The notes under the pieces are model-generated. The model did no database searches. It was not told where the DNA came from and saw nothing but the letters and a program-made list of their open reading frames with translations. A stretch of 64,000 bases of DNA from Gavia stellata (lineage: Eukaryota; Chordata; Aves; Gaviiformes; Gaviidae), in assembly GCF_030936135.1 (NCBI RefSeq), contig NC_082602.1:62001-126000 (forward strand). Reading direction: 5' to 3'. The position numbers were made by a program, and so were the translations under genes. This document shows, in pieces, positions 21,801 through 36,800 of this stretch (positions within the stretch are counted from its first letter, which is position 1; each line of letters starts with the position of its first letter).

Positions 21801-24800
21801 ATGCACTTGCAAACAGCCTGGAGAGAAGTCAGGAACAAGAGAGACCACGTCACAGCTCTGCTCCAGCAATTCAGAATGGAAAGGAAACTTGACAGAACTG
21901 TTAGTTCGGCAGTCGTGCAGGGGGCAATCACTTTTTCCTCCTGCTATGCATACAGTGCTGTTTACATCTGATGCAGCTACCCGATTGGGAAGTGTCGCCC
22001 CCCATGTTGTTTGCTTATTATGTACCAAATTTGTATTCTGACAAGAGCAATCACACACGCACACATATACGGTATCTGCTCCAGCATGCCTGAAGGACAG
22101 TCTTGTCTCAAAGCCTCCTGCTACTTGCTAACAACAGCCATCCTGGACAGCTTGCTCTGGAGACAGCAAGGGATGCTGGAGGGGAGCAGGGAGATGTGCA
22201 GGAGCCCAGGAGCTGGGCCCCCACCCCGCTCTTTTGGGGCCAGTTACCTTTGCTATTTTGGCGCAGGTCTGCACGGTGTCTGGGCTGTTCAGCTCCTCAC
22301 CAAGGCACCTGATCTCATCTGCCTGAGGCACCACCTCCATGGTCCTAGCTGGAACAAACACCAGGAGAAAAGGGGAGTCACGCCCACAGAAAGGCAACCT
22401 CTGGCCCTAGATACTGCTAAAGGAGAACCCAGGGGGTGGCAGTGAAAGCCACAGGGAAACCCAGGGCCCTCCTGAACTCGGTGCAGCAGGATTTCCTGAG
22501 CCCGATAAATGGCTGACAAATCCCGGGCTGGAAAGAGCCCTCTTCCTCCTCGAACCATTTGTTGGGGCTTCAGGGTTTCAGCAGCTACTGGCCTCTGATC
22601 CCAGCAGCTGTGTCCCCTGTTCCCACACAGGCCACCATTGTCTCTGGGAGGCAGGAAACCTCCCCGTGACTGCCTCAGCACAGGCAGACCCTGCTGCCTG
22701 AAGAGGAAACGGTTCAAACACAACCCTTTGCGGCACGCCCCGGGCCTGCAGTTCAGATCCCTCTTCCCTGCCCAGTTTGCTCTGGGCAGCAAATTGGTTT
22801 CCTCTCTTGTGCTCAGCAGGAGAGTTCTTCCCTGGCGGCGATGAGTTTGGATAGTTTGCCTGGGGAGCTGCCTGTCTCTCCAGGCTCAAGGCAGGGAGCA
22901 AGGGGGAAGGCACCCTCTGGAATGTCAGGGGCCTCATCAGAGCGAGTTGTCTGACCACCCTCTGTCTCTCCTGGAACATGGAGGGGGGCAGACATGGAGG
23001 GGGACAGTCCCCAGCATTGGTGGCAATGTCCTGCTCTCAGACAGCAGTGGGGGATGGCCCTGACCAACTGCACACATGCGCTGCGGAGGTGGGACTCAGC
23101 GACCCTCTCCCAGGGATCCTTCCTGACATGTCCAGGGAGGCAGAGGGCTAACAGGGTGGGGGCACAAAACCAGCCAAGCACGTTGCCTCCCGCTTCCCTC
23201 CTGGGGACAGGGCCTGGCCCTGCAGGATCCCAGTGGTGCCAGGCCGGGAAGGGAGGGAGGATCAGGCTGAGCAAGGCTGGGAAGCGCCCACTCTCCTTAC
23301 CTTGCATTTGGAGAAGGTAGCCAAGGCAGACCCATGCCCTCTGGCGGGACGTGGCCAGGCAGTCGCTGGTCAGAGTTGCCAGCAATCCCACCAGGGAGCC
23401 GAACCGCTTGCAAGGACGTCCTCTCTGCAGGGGAGAGCAGCAGGAAAAGGGTCGCAGGCAGCCCCAGCACCCGCTCGCCTCTATCGCCCATCCTGCTCCC
23501 TGAGCAGCGACCGGGCAGAGGGGCAGGCAGAAGGGCTGCCCCGTAATCCCTGGAGCCCCAAAACCCAGCACCCAGTTGGGCAGGGTTCCCTTCTGGGGCC
23601 ATGAATGGTGGGAAAAGGGCGCCAGGGCACGCGAGGGGGCTCTACTCACCATGAGCTCGAATCGCTCCTTGCAAGCTCCCAGCACATGGGCACAAACCTG
23701 CAGGGCTCTCTCCCGCTCCCATTCGTTGGCTGAGGTGAGCCAGCCCTTCAGGACCTGAGGCAGGGTGCATCTCTCTCACAACAGGCATCTTTCTCTCCCG
23801 GAGATCCCTCTCCAACTCCCTCCTTCTCTGGCCCCTTCCCAGTGCCAACCCCAGCCCCACCGAGCACTGGCACTGCTGCCTCCACTGCCTCGCTCCCTCC
23901 AGCTGCCTCTGCCCTGAGGCTGCTGTTGCTACACTGCCAGCGTCTCCCCACTCCAGCCTTCCTCCAGGCTGCTCTCAGCCAGCTCAGGGCTGGCTCTGGG
24001 CTTTCCCTCCATCAGGGCCCACTGCTCTGCCTGGCCTGAGGCTGCAGTGGCCGGGCGCTCCCGTCCCCCAGCTCAGCCCCTGGCCCCGGCCAGACGCACA
24101 GCCTCAGAGCAAGGAGCCAAAGCCCCACATTCCCGCAGGAAAGGTATCCACCTCCTAACACCCTCTAAGGCCTCCACTCTCTGCCCCTGAAACACTTTCC
24201 CTCTTGCCCCACGGCTACTCACATGGACCATGTCATCAAAGCAGGCAGAGGTCACCTCTGCCTCCAGAAAGGCTTCTAGGAGATGGCCCAGATCTTCCAC
24301 GCATCTCCTGTGCAGAAGCTGAAAGCAGGAAAGCAGAGCTGAGGTTCTGCATCATGGGGGCTGCCGGGGCGCACTGAGGTGGGATCCTGACCCAGGGGTG
24401 GGCAGGCACTGGCCAGCGGGTACCTGCATGTTCACAGCTGCCCTCACTGTCTTCCTGCCCTTTTTCATCTGCTCCTTGGAAGGACAGGACAAGACAGTCT
24501 GGCAGCACACTGCCAGCAGCTTGTGATTTTCCTCCCGCCTCAGAGGTGGCCTCAGCTTGCTGGCCAGAGGAAAAAGGAAGAGAAAACACAAAGGAGATTT
24601 ACTGTCTCCAGAGTGGCTCAAACCACATCTGGGTTCCTCCTAATCGAGGGCCCCAAATCCAACACACCCCCGCCCACGCCAGCAAGCACTGCCTTCAGCG
24701 CCAGCAATTCCTGCCTCCTCCCAGGCAGCAGGCAAACCCCTGCCCCCAGGTTAAGGAACCTCGGGGGCTCCCTTCCTGTGGGAGACACCCGACATGGGGA

Positions 24801-27800
24801 ACACCCTCCCACTCCACAGCCCCAGCAGCTCCCGGCCCCATGCTCAAGGCCACTGGGGCTGCCCCAGCCAGCTGGGATGGGGCACACTGGGAGTCCCCAC
24901 AGCCCGGGGAACAGACCTCACCTCAACTCCTCCAGGGCCTGGAACACTCCATACACCAGGGAGTCCCAGGGCTCCCCCTTGATCCAGTCCTGCAAGTCCC
25001 AGAGAGAGAAGCACAGAGTTGGCAGGGGCACGAGACAGCCCTCCCGCCTCCCCTGGGGACAGGCTCTGCTGCCAGGCCTGGGCAGACACTGCCCCGGCAC
25101 CCCCACGCATCCCCAAAGGCACCGCAGGAGGGCCCCTGCTCCCCAACCACAGCCACCCAGCACCAGCACTCAAGAGCCCCACCAGCTCCGGACACAGCTC
25201 CAGGAGCTCACGTGAAGCCCAGAGACCATCGTGCCTCTGGGGTAAGGAGTCCAATGGCACAGCCCAAAACTCCCCCGTGCGACCACCCCGGCTACAGGCA
25301 CTCACCAGCAAGGTCCACGTTGCCTCCTGCTTTAAGGACAGCTCAAAGCTGCCGCAGTTGCCCACAGCCTGGATGGCACAGCTGACCTCGGTGATGCTCT
25401 GCACCAGGGCGAGCTTGAGCTGCAAGTCCTGAGGCCAAAGAGAGCAAAGCACCCCTTCAACTCTTTGAAGGGCTGAGAGGTGGAAGAAGAGCATGGGCAG
25501 GGGAAACCCATGGGGGGCTGGATCTGGACGTTGAGGACAAACCCTTCCTTGGGAGATCTTTAGAAAGGGACCGTCCACCTCGGTGCACCCCAGCCCCAAG
25601 GGGCTGAAGCTGGGACACCCAGGCATCCCTGCCCTGTGTGCCCCATGCTCCTACCCTCTGTTTAGCTCTGGAGAGCCACAGGATGTTGCCCACGATTTCT
25701 TTATCCACGCGGGTGAGCAGCTGCTCCTTGGGGGCACGCAGTGCAATGCCGCTGTAGGTGCGCATCAGAGCAGCACGAATGGCCTGGGCGCTCTCCATCT
25801 TCTGCTGCTGCTGGACCTGTGTCAACAGAGATGCCCTGAGAGGTCAGCCCCGGGACTCTGGCAGGCTCCTGCGGCAGGCCCTGCCCTGCACCCTCACCAG
25901 CTCCTTGTTTCCCTGGGCACCTCCCAGCAGCTCCCCAGGCCACTCCTCGAGCTGCGAGTTCCAAGGCCAGAAGTTGTTCCCATCCCACAGCTTGGGATCT
26001 CGCATGGGGATGGGGATGAGGTGCAGCCAGCATCGCACACACTGCTGGCTCTTTTACCACTGATTTGAGAGGTCGGGGAGCTGCCTGGAACCTTTCTGTG
26101 GAAAGGTATCTGACAGAGCCTGTCACGGTCCTGCTCAGACACGCAGCCCGTGCTCGTCAGGGGTGCAGATGAGCCCACTCTGCTCACCTCCCCAGGCCAG
26201 GCTGCACCGCTCTCTCTGTAGGGCCCTGCCCTGCCCTGAAAGGCTTCCCCACAGCCCCCAGGTGGGGAGCAGAGCCAGTGAGACTTCACCAGGCTCCTGC
26301 TCTTGGCCCTCAGCTTTGGGGAAGGGTCAGAGTGTCACACCGTGCCCACCCCCTTGTCGCCAGCTCCTGCTGAAGTTAAGTCAGGGGCAAGGTGGCTGCA
26401 AGCAAGCAACCGCTGCAGCTGCCCCAGCTGGGTGGCTCTGATCCACCCGGTGTCAAACCCCCTCCTCTCCAAAGACACCTCAGGGGCCCCAATGCCAGGA
26501 CGTCCCCTCTGAAACAGAGGTCTCGGCTAGCTCTTACACGAATGCTTATCTCAAGGCAGCTGCCACAACTTGGCTGCTGCAGGTGTAGAAGTGAAAGAAG
26601 GCCAAAAAAGGAAAGCCAAACAGGGAAACCCTGGCTCCTTTACCTTCCAGCCCATGGAAGTCTGATAAAACCAGCCTCTGGTGAAAGCGGTGGAGAACAT
26701 GTTCACTGTGTCCAAGACCAGATGGAAGTGGCTCTCAGCCGTGTGGGACACAACAGAAATCATTCCCTGCAACCACAGAGAAACAGGGAGTTGGCTCCAG
26801 CCCAGGCACTCGGCCATGGCCAGCAACAACGGCCAGGCAGGACATTGCGGCAAGGGGGAAATGGCAGCAAGGGGGAAATCGAGGTCTGGAGCAGCCCTGC
26901 CTCTCCCCCAGGAACAGGCAGGGGATGCGCAGGACAGGAACATCACCTCACCTGGGCTTCAGACAGCTGCACAGGGTTTGTCTCCTGCAGGAACCTCAGC
27001 ACCTGCCCTTGGACGTGTCTGAGATCCTGACAAGCTGCCAGCACTGTCCCAAGGGCCTTGTACAGGAAAAGCTGCAAGAGAGGAGGCCACGTCCGAGATG
27101 TGGTCATGGACCGACCTGTCAGGAAAGGTCTGGCCCCAGACAGACCCGACCACCCCTGGTGGTAGCCAGCCACTGGAGTAGCCCAGGGAGGTGCATTTTG
27201 GGGGCAAGAGAAGGGGAAGCAATGAAAACCGCCTGCGTGGGCAGAGCCCCAGCCCTGGCGCGGGGCAGGAGACACACCTTCTCCCAGGAGCCGGGGGCAG
27301 AGCTGCCCAGCTGCTGGCTCAGCTCCTGGCTCAGGCCCATGGTCCAGGCCCTGTCCTCGATGGGCTCCAGTGACGCTCGCAGGAACTGTGGGGAACAGAG
27401 AGGAAGCGAGTGTTCCCCTGCCCTTGGCCAGGATGCTTTCTACGCTCGCATGTCCCGGGACACTGCTGAGGGGAGCTACTGGGAACGGCAGACTCTTCCC
27501 CTGCCCCACCCAGCCCTCTTTTCACCAGCCTCCCTCTTCTCCTAACACCTCAGGCGAGAGCTCCCCGGCATGCCAGACATAGAGGAGGAGGCAGTGCTAA
27601 GGCGTGTGCCACAGCGATAGAGGGCATTAGCCATCAGCCGTGGCACGTGCGCAGACAGCAGCTCCTCTGAGCGGGCAGGCACCTACTGCGGGGGGAGGCA
27701 CAGGGCACTCAGGAGGTGCCCCCAACTCCTGCTGCCTACACAGGCAGCCCCGAGCTTCCTCCCACAACTTTGTCTGTTCCCTCTTCTCCCCCTCTATTTG

Positions 27801-30800
27801 TGACACCCCCCAAGGATGCTGTACCTTGAGCACACGATGCTCCCACTCTGCAGAGTCCAGGGACCTCTTGGTTTTCTCTAGAAAGCAAGAGGAAGCAAAA
27901 GCCGTCGCTGCTATTTAAGCTCACACCAAAGACGAGCCCTGTGGTCTCCTCTGCGGTCAGACCTCCCAACATTCCCAGGCCATCAGGCTAGAAAGGGCCT
28001 ACAAGCACCTACACCAAAGCCCTTGTGAGGCCAAAGACACAGGAGGGATCCCAGGAACATTTGTCAGGGCCACTGATTCAAGCTGGGCAAGGACGTGCTG
28101 TCCACAACAGATCCCCACTGCTTGACTGCAGCTCCCAGAACAACTCCGACCACTGCGTGCCAGCGTGCATTGGCAACACACATTTTCTCCTTAATGACCC
28201 ACCGCTTTCTGCCCATTTGCAGCTCTTCTCCCAGGCTATTGCCAAGGACAGCTGCTGCAAACCTGGCCTGGCCTGGCAACTTGGTTCTCCAAAGCCAGGG
28301 GCTGCACCCCCTCCAGGAGCACCAGTCCTGTCCCTCCCCCAAACACCGTCCCGGCCAGGACATGGGGGTGCCGCCAAGACCTGCCCTCCAAAAGGACATC
28401 AACAGCCCCATCCATCCCCTGGGCCAAATCGACACTGGGGGACGGCTGCCCCCAGCCTCAGCTTTGGCTCCCTGGAAGGGGAAAGGCTGCAGAGCAAGTG
28501 CTGGGGAACTGGGGACAATTCTCCTCCGTCACGCTGGGAAGCTGCATTTTCCTGACCCCCTTCCCTCCCCCCAGCCTCTCCCTCCCCACCCGCACTTTAC
28601 CTTCCAAGTACTGCAGCAGGAGGGGGATCTCGGTAGTCCACACCACCCCCAAGGCTCGGTGTATCCTGCCATGCAGGGCCTGCAGCAGCTGCAAGGCAGC
28701 GACTGCACGTTCGCCGCTCTTGTGAGGAGCTGCTGCCACCACCTAGGCGAGGGCAGGAGAGAAGGGTCACTCCTGCCACCAGAGCTGCAGTTTTTCCCGG
28801 GAGGGAGGGAGGGAGGGATGGAGGGATGGAGGGAGCTCGATGCCGCTCCTGCACCCGGGGTGCTGCTAGCCCCAAGAAAGGAGTGGGATACCGGACAGGC
28901 CCAGGCAGTCTCAGGCACACTGCCTCCTCCTTGGGGGATCCCGGCACGGGCCTCAACAGCATCTCTGCCCTGGGCTCCCCCACCACCCCTGGCCAGAAAA
29001 GCTCTTTCCCCCGGGCCCCACTACTCACCAGCAGTCGAGCCAGCAGGGCCTGGGGAGCCGGCAGCCGGGCTGTGGGGAGGAAGAAAGGCTAGGTGAGCCA
29101 ACGAGCCCCTGCCATGCCGTGCCCATCGCGCCTCCGATGCCCCACACAGGGCTGAGGGCTGAGAGCAGCTGTGCTGCCACGGCGCTGACCCGGGAGAAAT
29201 CCCCAGGGCTGCCCAGCACGGGACGAAGGCAGCTCCAACATGGCCAGGAACAAGCCCCGGCTCGCCAGGAGAGTGCTGCGAGCAGGAGAGACGGGCCTCT
29301 GCGCTGGGCAAGGGGCAATGCAGGGCAGAGCCCCTCGTGCCCAGCAGCAGAGCCTGGCTCCGCCCTTTGGTTCTCCCAGGCTTCTGCTGAGGGCTGGCAG
29401 GGTGCATGTAGACACAGACTGGCCAAGCCCCTGGCTGAACCCATTAGCTTCTACCTCGCTCCTGGGAGTCCACGGCGTCAGGCTCCTCCTCGTCTTCTTC
29501 ACACCCTGCGCGCTCCCGTCTCTCAACTAGGGCTCGGAGACAGCGGGAGAGCGGGATCAGCATGCCGCTGTACTGGGCTGGCACTACGTACTGCAGCAGC
29601 CTCGGCCACAGGAGCTGCAGAGAAGAACCAGGCAATTCACCACATCAGCATTTCTATTCAGCTCGAAGACAAAAGTGACAGTCTGCTTTTCCCTGAGCCT
29701 TGTGTGCTTCAGCACATGTGAGGGAAGAGGTTCACAGCATGGGGAAGCACGAAGAAAAATGTCCTGAAGGCAAGAAGTGGCCACAGCAGCAGGGCACAGG
29801 GTGACTTACTTTGGTCATCCCTCTCAGAGAGACGTCCAGCGAGCCCAGGATGTCCACACACAGGGCTCGAAGAGCTCCTTCCTCCGGTGTTACCCAGGCA
29901 AAAAGGCCTCCTGCCACCTGTAAGACAGAGTTGGCAAAACCCCTGTTACTCTCAGCTCCCGACCGACAAGGCTCAGGCATGGCCTCACCAGTGCTCCTGC
30001 GCCAACCTCCCAGGAGCACTGACCTCCTGAAGGAGGACAAAAATGGCCAGACCCAGCTCGGGAACCACTTCCCAGACCCTGGGAAGGACTAGGAAGCCTG
30101 GGAGCAGAAAGAGACACTGCTTGTCTGCACGGTCCCCCAGGGCCCAAATGCTGCTGTCGTGCCATGGTGAGGAACGTGCCCTTCAGCAGGGCTGTGCTCG
30201 ATGCCAGCCCTGGCAGCAGCACGCCCAGCCCGACAGATGTGGAGGAGAAGCTGGCTCTTTCCTTTGCCCTGCTCCCAAAGCAGAGCCTCCCCGAGCCCTG
30301 GAGCAAAGCAACACCCACAGATCCCCTGGTTGGAGGGAGGCTCTAGCCAGAGGGAAGATCCTCAGCAAGTCAGCAAAAGGCTCAGCCATGCCCATCCTTC
30401 ATCTCCTGGGCACCCAGCTGGAAACACTCACCAAAGGGACTGCCAGACGGCCTGTCCCCTTGCCAGAAGGGATGCGGGTCCCCAGACTGCTATTGGATGG
30501 GCAGGGCATGCTTTGGTGGGCCAGAGTATGAGAACACCACAGAAAGATCCTCTAGCCAGGCCCATCTGGCTGCAGTGGCTGTGTTTTGCTGATTGTCTGT
30601 GAGCACTTAAGGATGGAGGATGTCCTGTCCCTAGAAGACCCCTCCCTTTGCAAGGCAGCTTTGCTGAAGGTGTCTGTGGGCACAGCTCAGCCTGTGGGGT
30701 GCGCAGGCAGCCCCACAGTCCCAGGTGGCACGCCCGGGTGCAAACCCTCATCATTCACTGACGTCTCCACCAACATCAGCACACACACAGACGAGGAACA

Positions 30801-33800
30801 GCCATTTGCAGGTCATTCCAATGGCAGCGCCGGCGCTGATGGCCCTGCAGCGTGGAGCTCTCCATGCTCAAGGATGCCTGCAGAAGCTCTCAGTGCAAGC
30901 CAGGCACTGCTGGAAGCCCCAGGTGTCCTGCTCTGCCCTTACCAGTCTGCCTGAGGTCCGGCTGAACTCGCTGAAGATGTGCCCCACCACATCCCATGCC
31001 CAGCAGCTCTGGGAGCCGGAGCTGAGCAGCTCCCGGATGAACTCCAGAACTGCCCTCCGCACCTGCCAGGGGAGAGCGTGGTTACGGTCCTCCTGTTCAA
31101 AATCCAAAGGGAAGCCGCCTTTGCTTGGGGGCAGCCTTTGTGGCTTGCGGAGAGATGACAAGCGCATGGCAGAAGCTTTCGCTCCTGCCATCAGGGCTGG
31201 GCTTTAGCACCAGGCTGGACGGGCATTTGCCCCACAGAGCACAGCGACCTCCCCGCTCCACTCTGCCAGCTCTCCCCGGGGACGAGCCATCACCCACTGC
31301 CTGGGCAATGTGCCGGCACTTCCCCAGGCACCCCAGCTCTGCCCTGAGGGAAAGGCTTCCTCTGCCTCCCCTGGTGGCACTGTCCCTTCCCAAACCAGCT
31401 CACCTGGGCACTGGGGTCATTGCACACTGACCCCATGGCCTCCATCACCTGGGGCAGCTTCTCTTTCACTGCAGGTGCTGGAAGAGATATGGAGAGGTGT
31501 GCATTGAGGCAGAGCCCCAATGGCAGAAGCTTCCAAGTTTTTCGCACACCAACGGGACAGAAAAGCGGGGCCTGACTCTGACTTCACAGGAGGCAGCGGC
31601 ATAGCCAGAGCGACTCCATTTCCAGAGGCACAGCTGTTTTATAGGGACTGAAAGCTATGGTAATATGGTAACACAGAGCACGTGAGAAATGACTTGGGTA
31701 CAAGCAGCTCCTGTGCACCAGCCCACCCGCCCACCCACCAGCCTGCCCGTGTTACTGAGCTTGGAGCATCATCCCTGGTGTGCCACCATTTCTAACTGCC
31801 AGAGGAGAGCTCGAGCCCTGTCGCAGGGCGTCACCTCGGCTGGGGGACCCGCTCTTTGCAGCTCCTTTTGGGTGCAGGTGCACCGCTTTCAGCCCGTTCC
31901 TGCTCTCAGCCCAGCAGCCCCAACCCCTGCCTTCTGTCCCTGGCCCATGGCACTGACCGTCAGAGTGGGCCAGCGCTCCCAGCAGGCCTAGGGCTGCCAC
32001 GCGACCGGCCTTGCTCCCACTGCTCTCCGGGGAGTGCAGAAACATGCCCGTCTCCTCAGGGCATATTCGTGCTGCAGGGAAGAAATCGCATTCTGCACTA
32101 GCAGGCAGCTGCCTCTGACTGCCGAGGACAGGGAGAGAGCCGCCACAGCACGACGGGGGATCGCCCAGTCTCCTCGCCTTACCCTGCAGCGCGATGCAGC
32201 GGGGAAGTTCTGCCTTAGGGGCCAGGCCAGGCTCTTTGGTCACGTCAGGGAGCTGTGGGAACAAGGTCTGTTTTAAAGAAATCTGCATCAGCATTGAGGG
32301 GGACTGAAAAGAAAGGGTGCTCTCTGCCCTCCTCTCCCAGAGTCCTGCTGCGACTTGGCTGAGAGGGAAATCACTGTGGGAACAGGGCTGCCCCTCAGGC
32401 CCATTCCGAACAGCCAGGATCAGGCCTCCTGCAGCCTTAAGGAACCTACGTGGCACCTGTCTCACAAATCCTGGCGTGTTCCTGGCCTGCAGGAAGGTCT
32501 GTGAGACAACGGGGGAGGAAGAGGAGGCTAAAGCTACCTAAAGGCACATCTGGGAGAAGGGGAGTCCCTAACAGCAGCTCCCAGGGAAAACCACAAACCC
32601 TCCTGGATGGGGCTTCTTGTTTGCCCTCCCCTCAGAGCAGCATCGGCAGGGTCTCTTTCCTCTGAACAGAGCCCGCTGTTGACAACTCCGTTTCCCGGCA
32701 CTTCCCACTCATCAGACCTCAGCCCTCACTGGACGGGACTGGACACGGCCCTGGGCATTAGGGCAAAGCTCTTCCCATGCACAGAGCCCTACAGAGATGG
32801 CAATGCCTCCCTTCCTGAGAAGACGAGCCCGGGGGATTCTTGCCTCCCTTCTGGCCCCTCCCTGCATTTCTCTTTTCTTGCCCAAAGAGTGAGGGGAAGT
32901 CTCAGGCCTCCTCTGCTCTCCCCCTCCCTGTTCCTTCTCTAAGGCCTTCCCAGCTCCTCCTGGCACCCCACAGCTCCCCAGTGCCTCGTGGCACTCGCGC
33001 AGACCCACCCCAGCAGCCACGCCGGGCCCTGCGCAACACCTCACCTTGTTGACCCGGGAGGTGTCTCGGACCTCCTGAGATTGGTGCAGCAGCCAGAGGA
33101 GCTGCTCCCAGGCATGCTCGCGGTGCTGCTCCTCACGCAGCAGGACCTCCATCATGGCAGCCACCGCCCTGAGCACAGCCTGCTTGTCCTGAAGAGGGAA
33201 GGGAGAGGCTCTGCTTGGAGGGCTGAAGGTCTGCCTAGCACTCAGCATCGCCTGCACACCAGTCTGCCCTTCCCACTGGGAGGGGTTTCCCTTTCCCTTC
33301 TGCCCTGCAGCAGAAGGGCTCACTCCAGAGGAGAGAGAGCAGTTCCCCACGCTCGCACCCCAGCCCTCCCTGCAGAAAGGCCCCAGGACTCAGCTGCTTC
33401 CTGCCAGAGAGCCTCCAGCCCCAGGCACAGTGACAGCAGGCTCCCGGCCTGGGATGCTTTCTCATTCAGACTGCTCCCTCCCCTCACCCCTCTGCTCGCA
33501 CCCCACCAGCCACAGACAGACCCACCAACGTGGACATCCCTGCTGTGGCCCCAGGCGTGGAAAGCAGCACTTCTTACCTCTTCTTCCTCGCAGCCCAGCC
33601 AATTTACCAGCGCGTAACGGAAGACTGGGTAAATGTCTTCACAGAGCTGCGCTTCCACATTGCGAGGGAAGGGGCATTGCTCCCGGCTGCCGAAGTATGT
33701 ATTGACCCCTTTTGACCATTGCTCCAGAACTGCACCAGGAGAAAGGGAAGGGCAGCACGTGAGAGTCTGCAGCAGGGACGGTACCTTGCACCCTCACCCA

Positions 33801-36800
33801 AGCCTGCTCTAAGGATGGTCCCAGGCTCGGCAGGGCTCAGCCCAGGACCAGATCTGCATCTGAGGCCAAGCTGTGCCCTTGAGGTGTCTGGTTTCAAACA
33901 CCCCACTGTTTCTCTCCTCCTCCCCATCCTTTTCCTCCTCAATGGCCTGTTCCCCTCCAGTATTTCCCAGGGGAAACAGGGGAACAGAAGCCATGGGAAG
34001 GGACCCAGGAGTTCCCCTGTGCAGCACCGTCACGTCCTACCCACAGAAACCTCCGGGGCTTCTCCCGCTCCTTCTGCACACTCACAGCGGTTTGGGATCG
34101 CCAAGGCCTGACCTCACTGTGGGCTGACACCTGCCATGTTCCCTCTGAGATCACATGGAGGCATCAACGGCCACCCCAGCCCCTGACCCTGGGACCCCAG
34201 CTAAGGAGCCGACACTCACCACTGCAGACGGCGCGCAGGATCCGGCCACTCCCCACCCGGCTCAGCATGGCACGCAGGGCAAGCAGCGTCATTCCCACGA
34301 AGGGGATGCACCGCAGGGCTGCAGAGAAGGCAGGGACAGAGGGACCGAGAGGGTCAGTGAGAGACACGGGAGACTGGGGTCGATCCCTGGCAAGGCTGGG
34401 GCTGCTGGGCCATGTGGGACATGCCAGAGGGTGTGGGGAGGGCTGCCTTCCCCAAGGGGGACACAGGAAAGCCCTTTAGGGAAATGGGGAGGACAGTGCG
34501 GGGCAGAGACCCTGCGGGTTTGTCTCCAGTGGGTTCCCACCCTCCAGGAACCAGGACTGGGCTAGTAAGGCAGAGCTGCCGGCCAGCCCTGGCACAGAGC
34601 AAGGAGGCATGGCGACTTCATAGCCCCCCAGTTCAACACAGAGCCTTCAGGAAGGGGGAGGGTGCTTTCTCCCCGTTATCACAGACCCCTACCCAAACCA
34701 AGAGGCCCAGGGTGCCGTACCGTAGCTGCGGGCCATTTTGCCCAAGGTGAGGAGCACAATCTCATCAGGGACCTTCCCCATGGCCTTCAGGTGGCTCTGG
34801 AGCTCAGACATGACAAAGTGGAAGCGGGAGCGGGCCAGAGCCACCAGGACGTCGCTAGCAGCCATCTTCACATCATCTGTCACACCCTGAAAAAGTGCCA
34901 CAAGTTAAACACTCCCGAGAAAAAGGCTGAGGCACTCGGACAGGCTGAACGCCCCTGCCTCACCTGCAAGACCCCACGGGGCAGTTTGCTCAGGCCGGGC
35001 GCCTGCTGCCTCTTGTACCCTGGGGTAGGCGAGCAGCTCCCCGGTGAGACCAGGGAGGCTTTTCCCTAGCACAGCCCTGTGCTGCTGCCTTCTCTCCCTC
35101 TCTGCAGAGATGCCAGGAACAAACTGTCACAGACTCAAGGACCCCCTGGGGCCTCTCCACGGGGCTGCTGGGTTCCCAGGGCTGTTCCTCAAGTGAGCTT
35201 GAACCCAGCTCTCGCTCAGTTAGAAACAGCCCCGCGTCCACCTCTCTGCACTACTCTCTGCATCTCCTCTTCAAATGCCCTATAAGGAGGAGTCCCCTTC
35301 GGACCTCCACTGGGTCTGAATAGTTGAGGAACATCTCTGTGCTGCTCTGGATTTCCCCAAAAACCAGGGCCAGAGGCAGGCTGCTTTGGCGGCCTTGAAA
35401 GAGAACAAGCTCACCTGGGCTGCTCGCATGTCACTGGACACCTCTGCTATCAGGCGGTTCACGACACCGCTCTGCAAACTGCCATCGTCTCCTTGCAAGA
35501 AGCTCTCCAGCTCCCGGTATGTCTCCACTCGGTCACCCTGGGGACAGACCACACATAGGAGTGATGGGACTTGCTTTGCCCTCGTTGCCAGGGACCCACG
35601 AGAGAGACCTACTGCCCCCCAAATCATCTCTCTGCCATGGGCACGAGGTACGAGCTGCAGGCATCGGTCAGGACAGCCATGGGGAACGGCAAGATCTTCC
35701 ACGGCACCTCTAACACTACCAGAGAGCCAGACAGGGAGGTTGATTCCACCAGGGTAAAAGGCCATGCGGGAGCCTAGGAAGTTGGTCCTGAGGATGGGGG
35801 ATGGTGGAGGTCAGACGGACAGTGCCAGGCGAGGAAGGGGAAGATGTGGGAATGAGACCAGTCCCTGAGGAGGGGGAGCCATGAACTCCCTGCACCTTGG
35901 GGCACAGTGTCGCTCCCCTCGCACAGGCAGGAGCCCAGGCGCTGGGACAGTTCTGGAACCAAAGCTAAGGTGGGGCCTTGAGCACTTGGGCAAAGGTGCT
36001 GGAGAGATGCTGGGATTTATGCCAGAGGCTTTGCCTTGTCCAGGAGAGCACTGCAAGCTCCCAGGGAAAGGAGGGAGGGAGCAGTGGCATTAGTCCAGCT
36101 GGAGCAGCAGGATCGGCGCTTGGGGACGAAGCGCCTGCAGGAGGGCAGAGGTGCCATCAGGCGAGATCCCCCTCTGCCACGGCACCTGGGGAAGTCAAGG
36201 GCTTGGAGGGGAGCCCTCGAGCCCCCTTGTCTCACCTCATGGTCTTGCAGCCGCTTTAGCAGAGAAGCCCCACTAGCCACAAAGGTAGTGACGGCTTTAG
36301 GGACAGCCTTCTTTGCCCTGCCTCCATCCTCAGGATGTGCAGGTCTGGACTGAGAACCAAAGCACGGGCAGAGAGCTGGAAGAAAAGAAAGAAATCATTT
36401 TGCTGGCTGCAGGGCTTTGCACCAGGGAGGGGGGAGGATCTTCCCAGCCCCTCCCAGCACTAACAGCCCGTGCTGGGCTGTACTGGCAAGAGGGCAGTCA
36501 CTGGGACAAGGGAAGGGAGTCTTCCCCTCACTGCGGCACTGGGAAGACCGCACTGGGAATACCACACTGGGGGACTGGATCCATTCTGGGCTCCCAGTGA
36601 CAGAATGGCAGCAATGCGCTAGAGCGAGTCCAGCACGGGGGCCCCGAGCTGGGCGGGACATAGACATGGGACCCTGCAAGGAGGCGCTGGGAGGGCTGGG
36701 GCTGGGCAGCCCCGACAAGAGTTGGCCGGGCCAGGTCGTCTTTGAGCAGTCCCCAGCTGCCCCACGGAGGGCAGGGAGAGGATGGAGCCAGAGCCCTCTC

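Noticed and set aside
28095-29096. 333-codon plus-strand frame inside the MROH gene, and similar long plus-strand frames between 20 and 36 kb
   Set aside because: They cross several exons and introns of the minus-strand gene, which has consistent splice phases; they are shadows.
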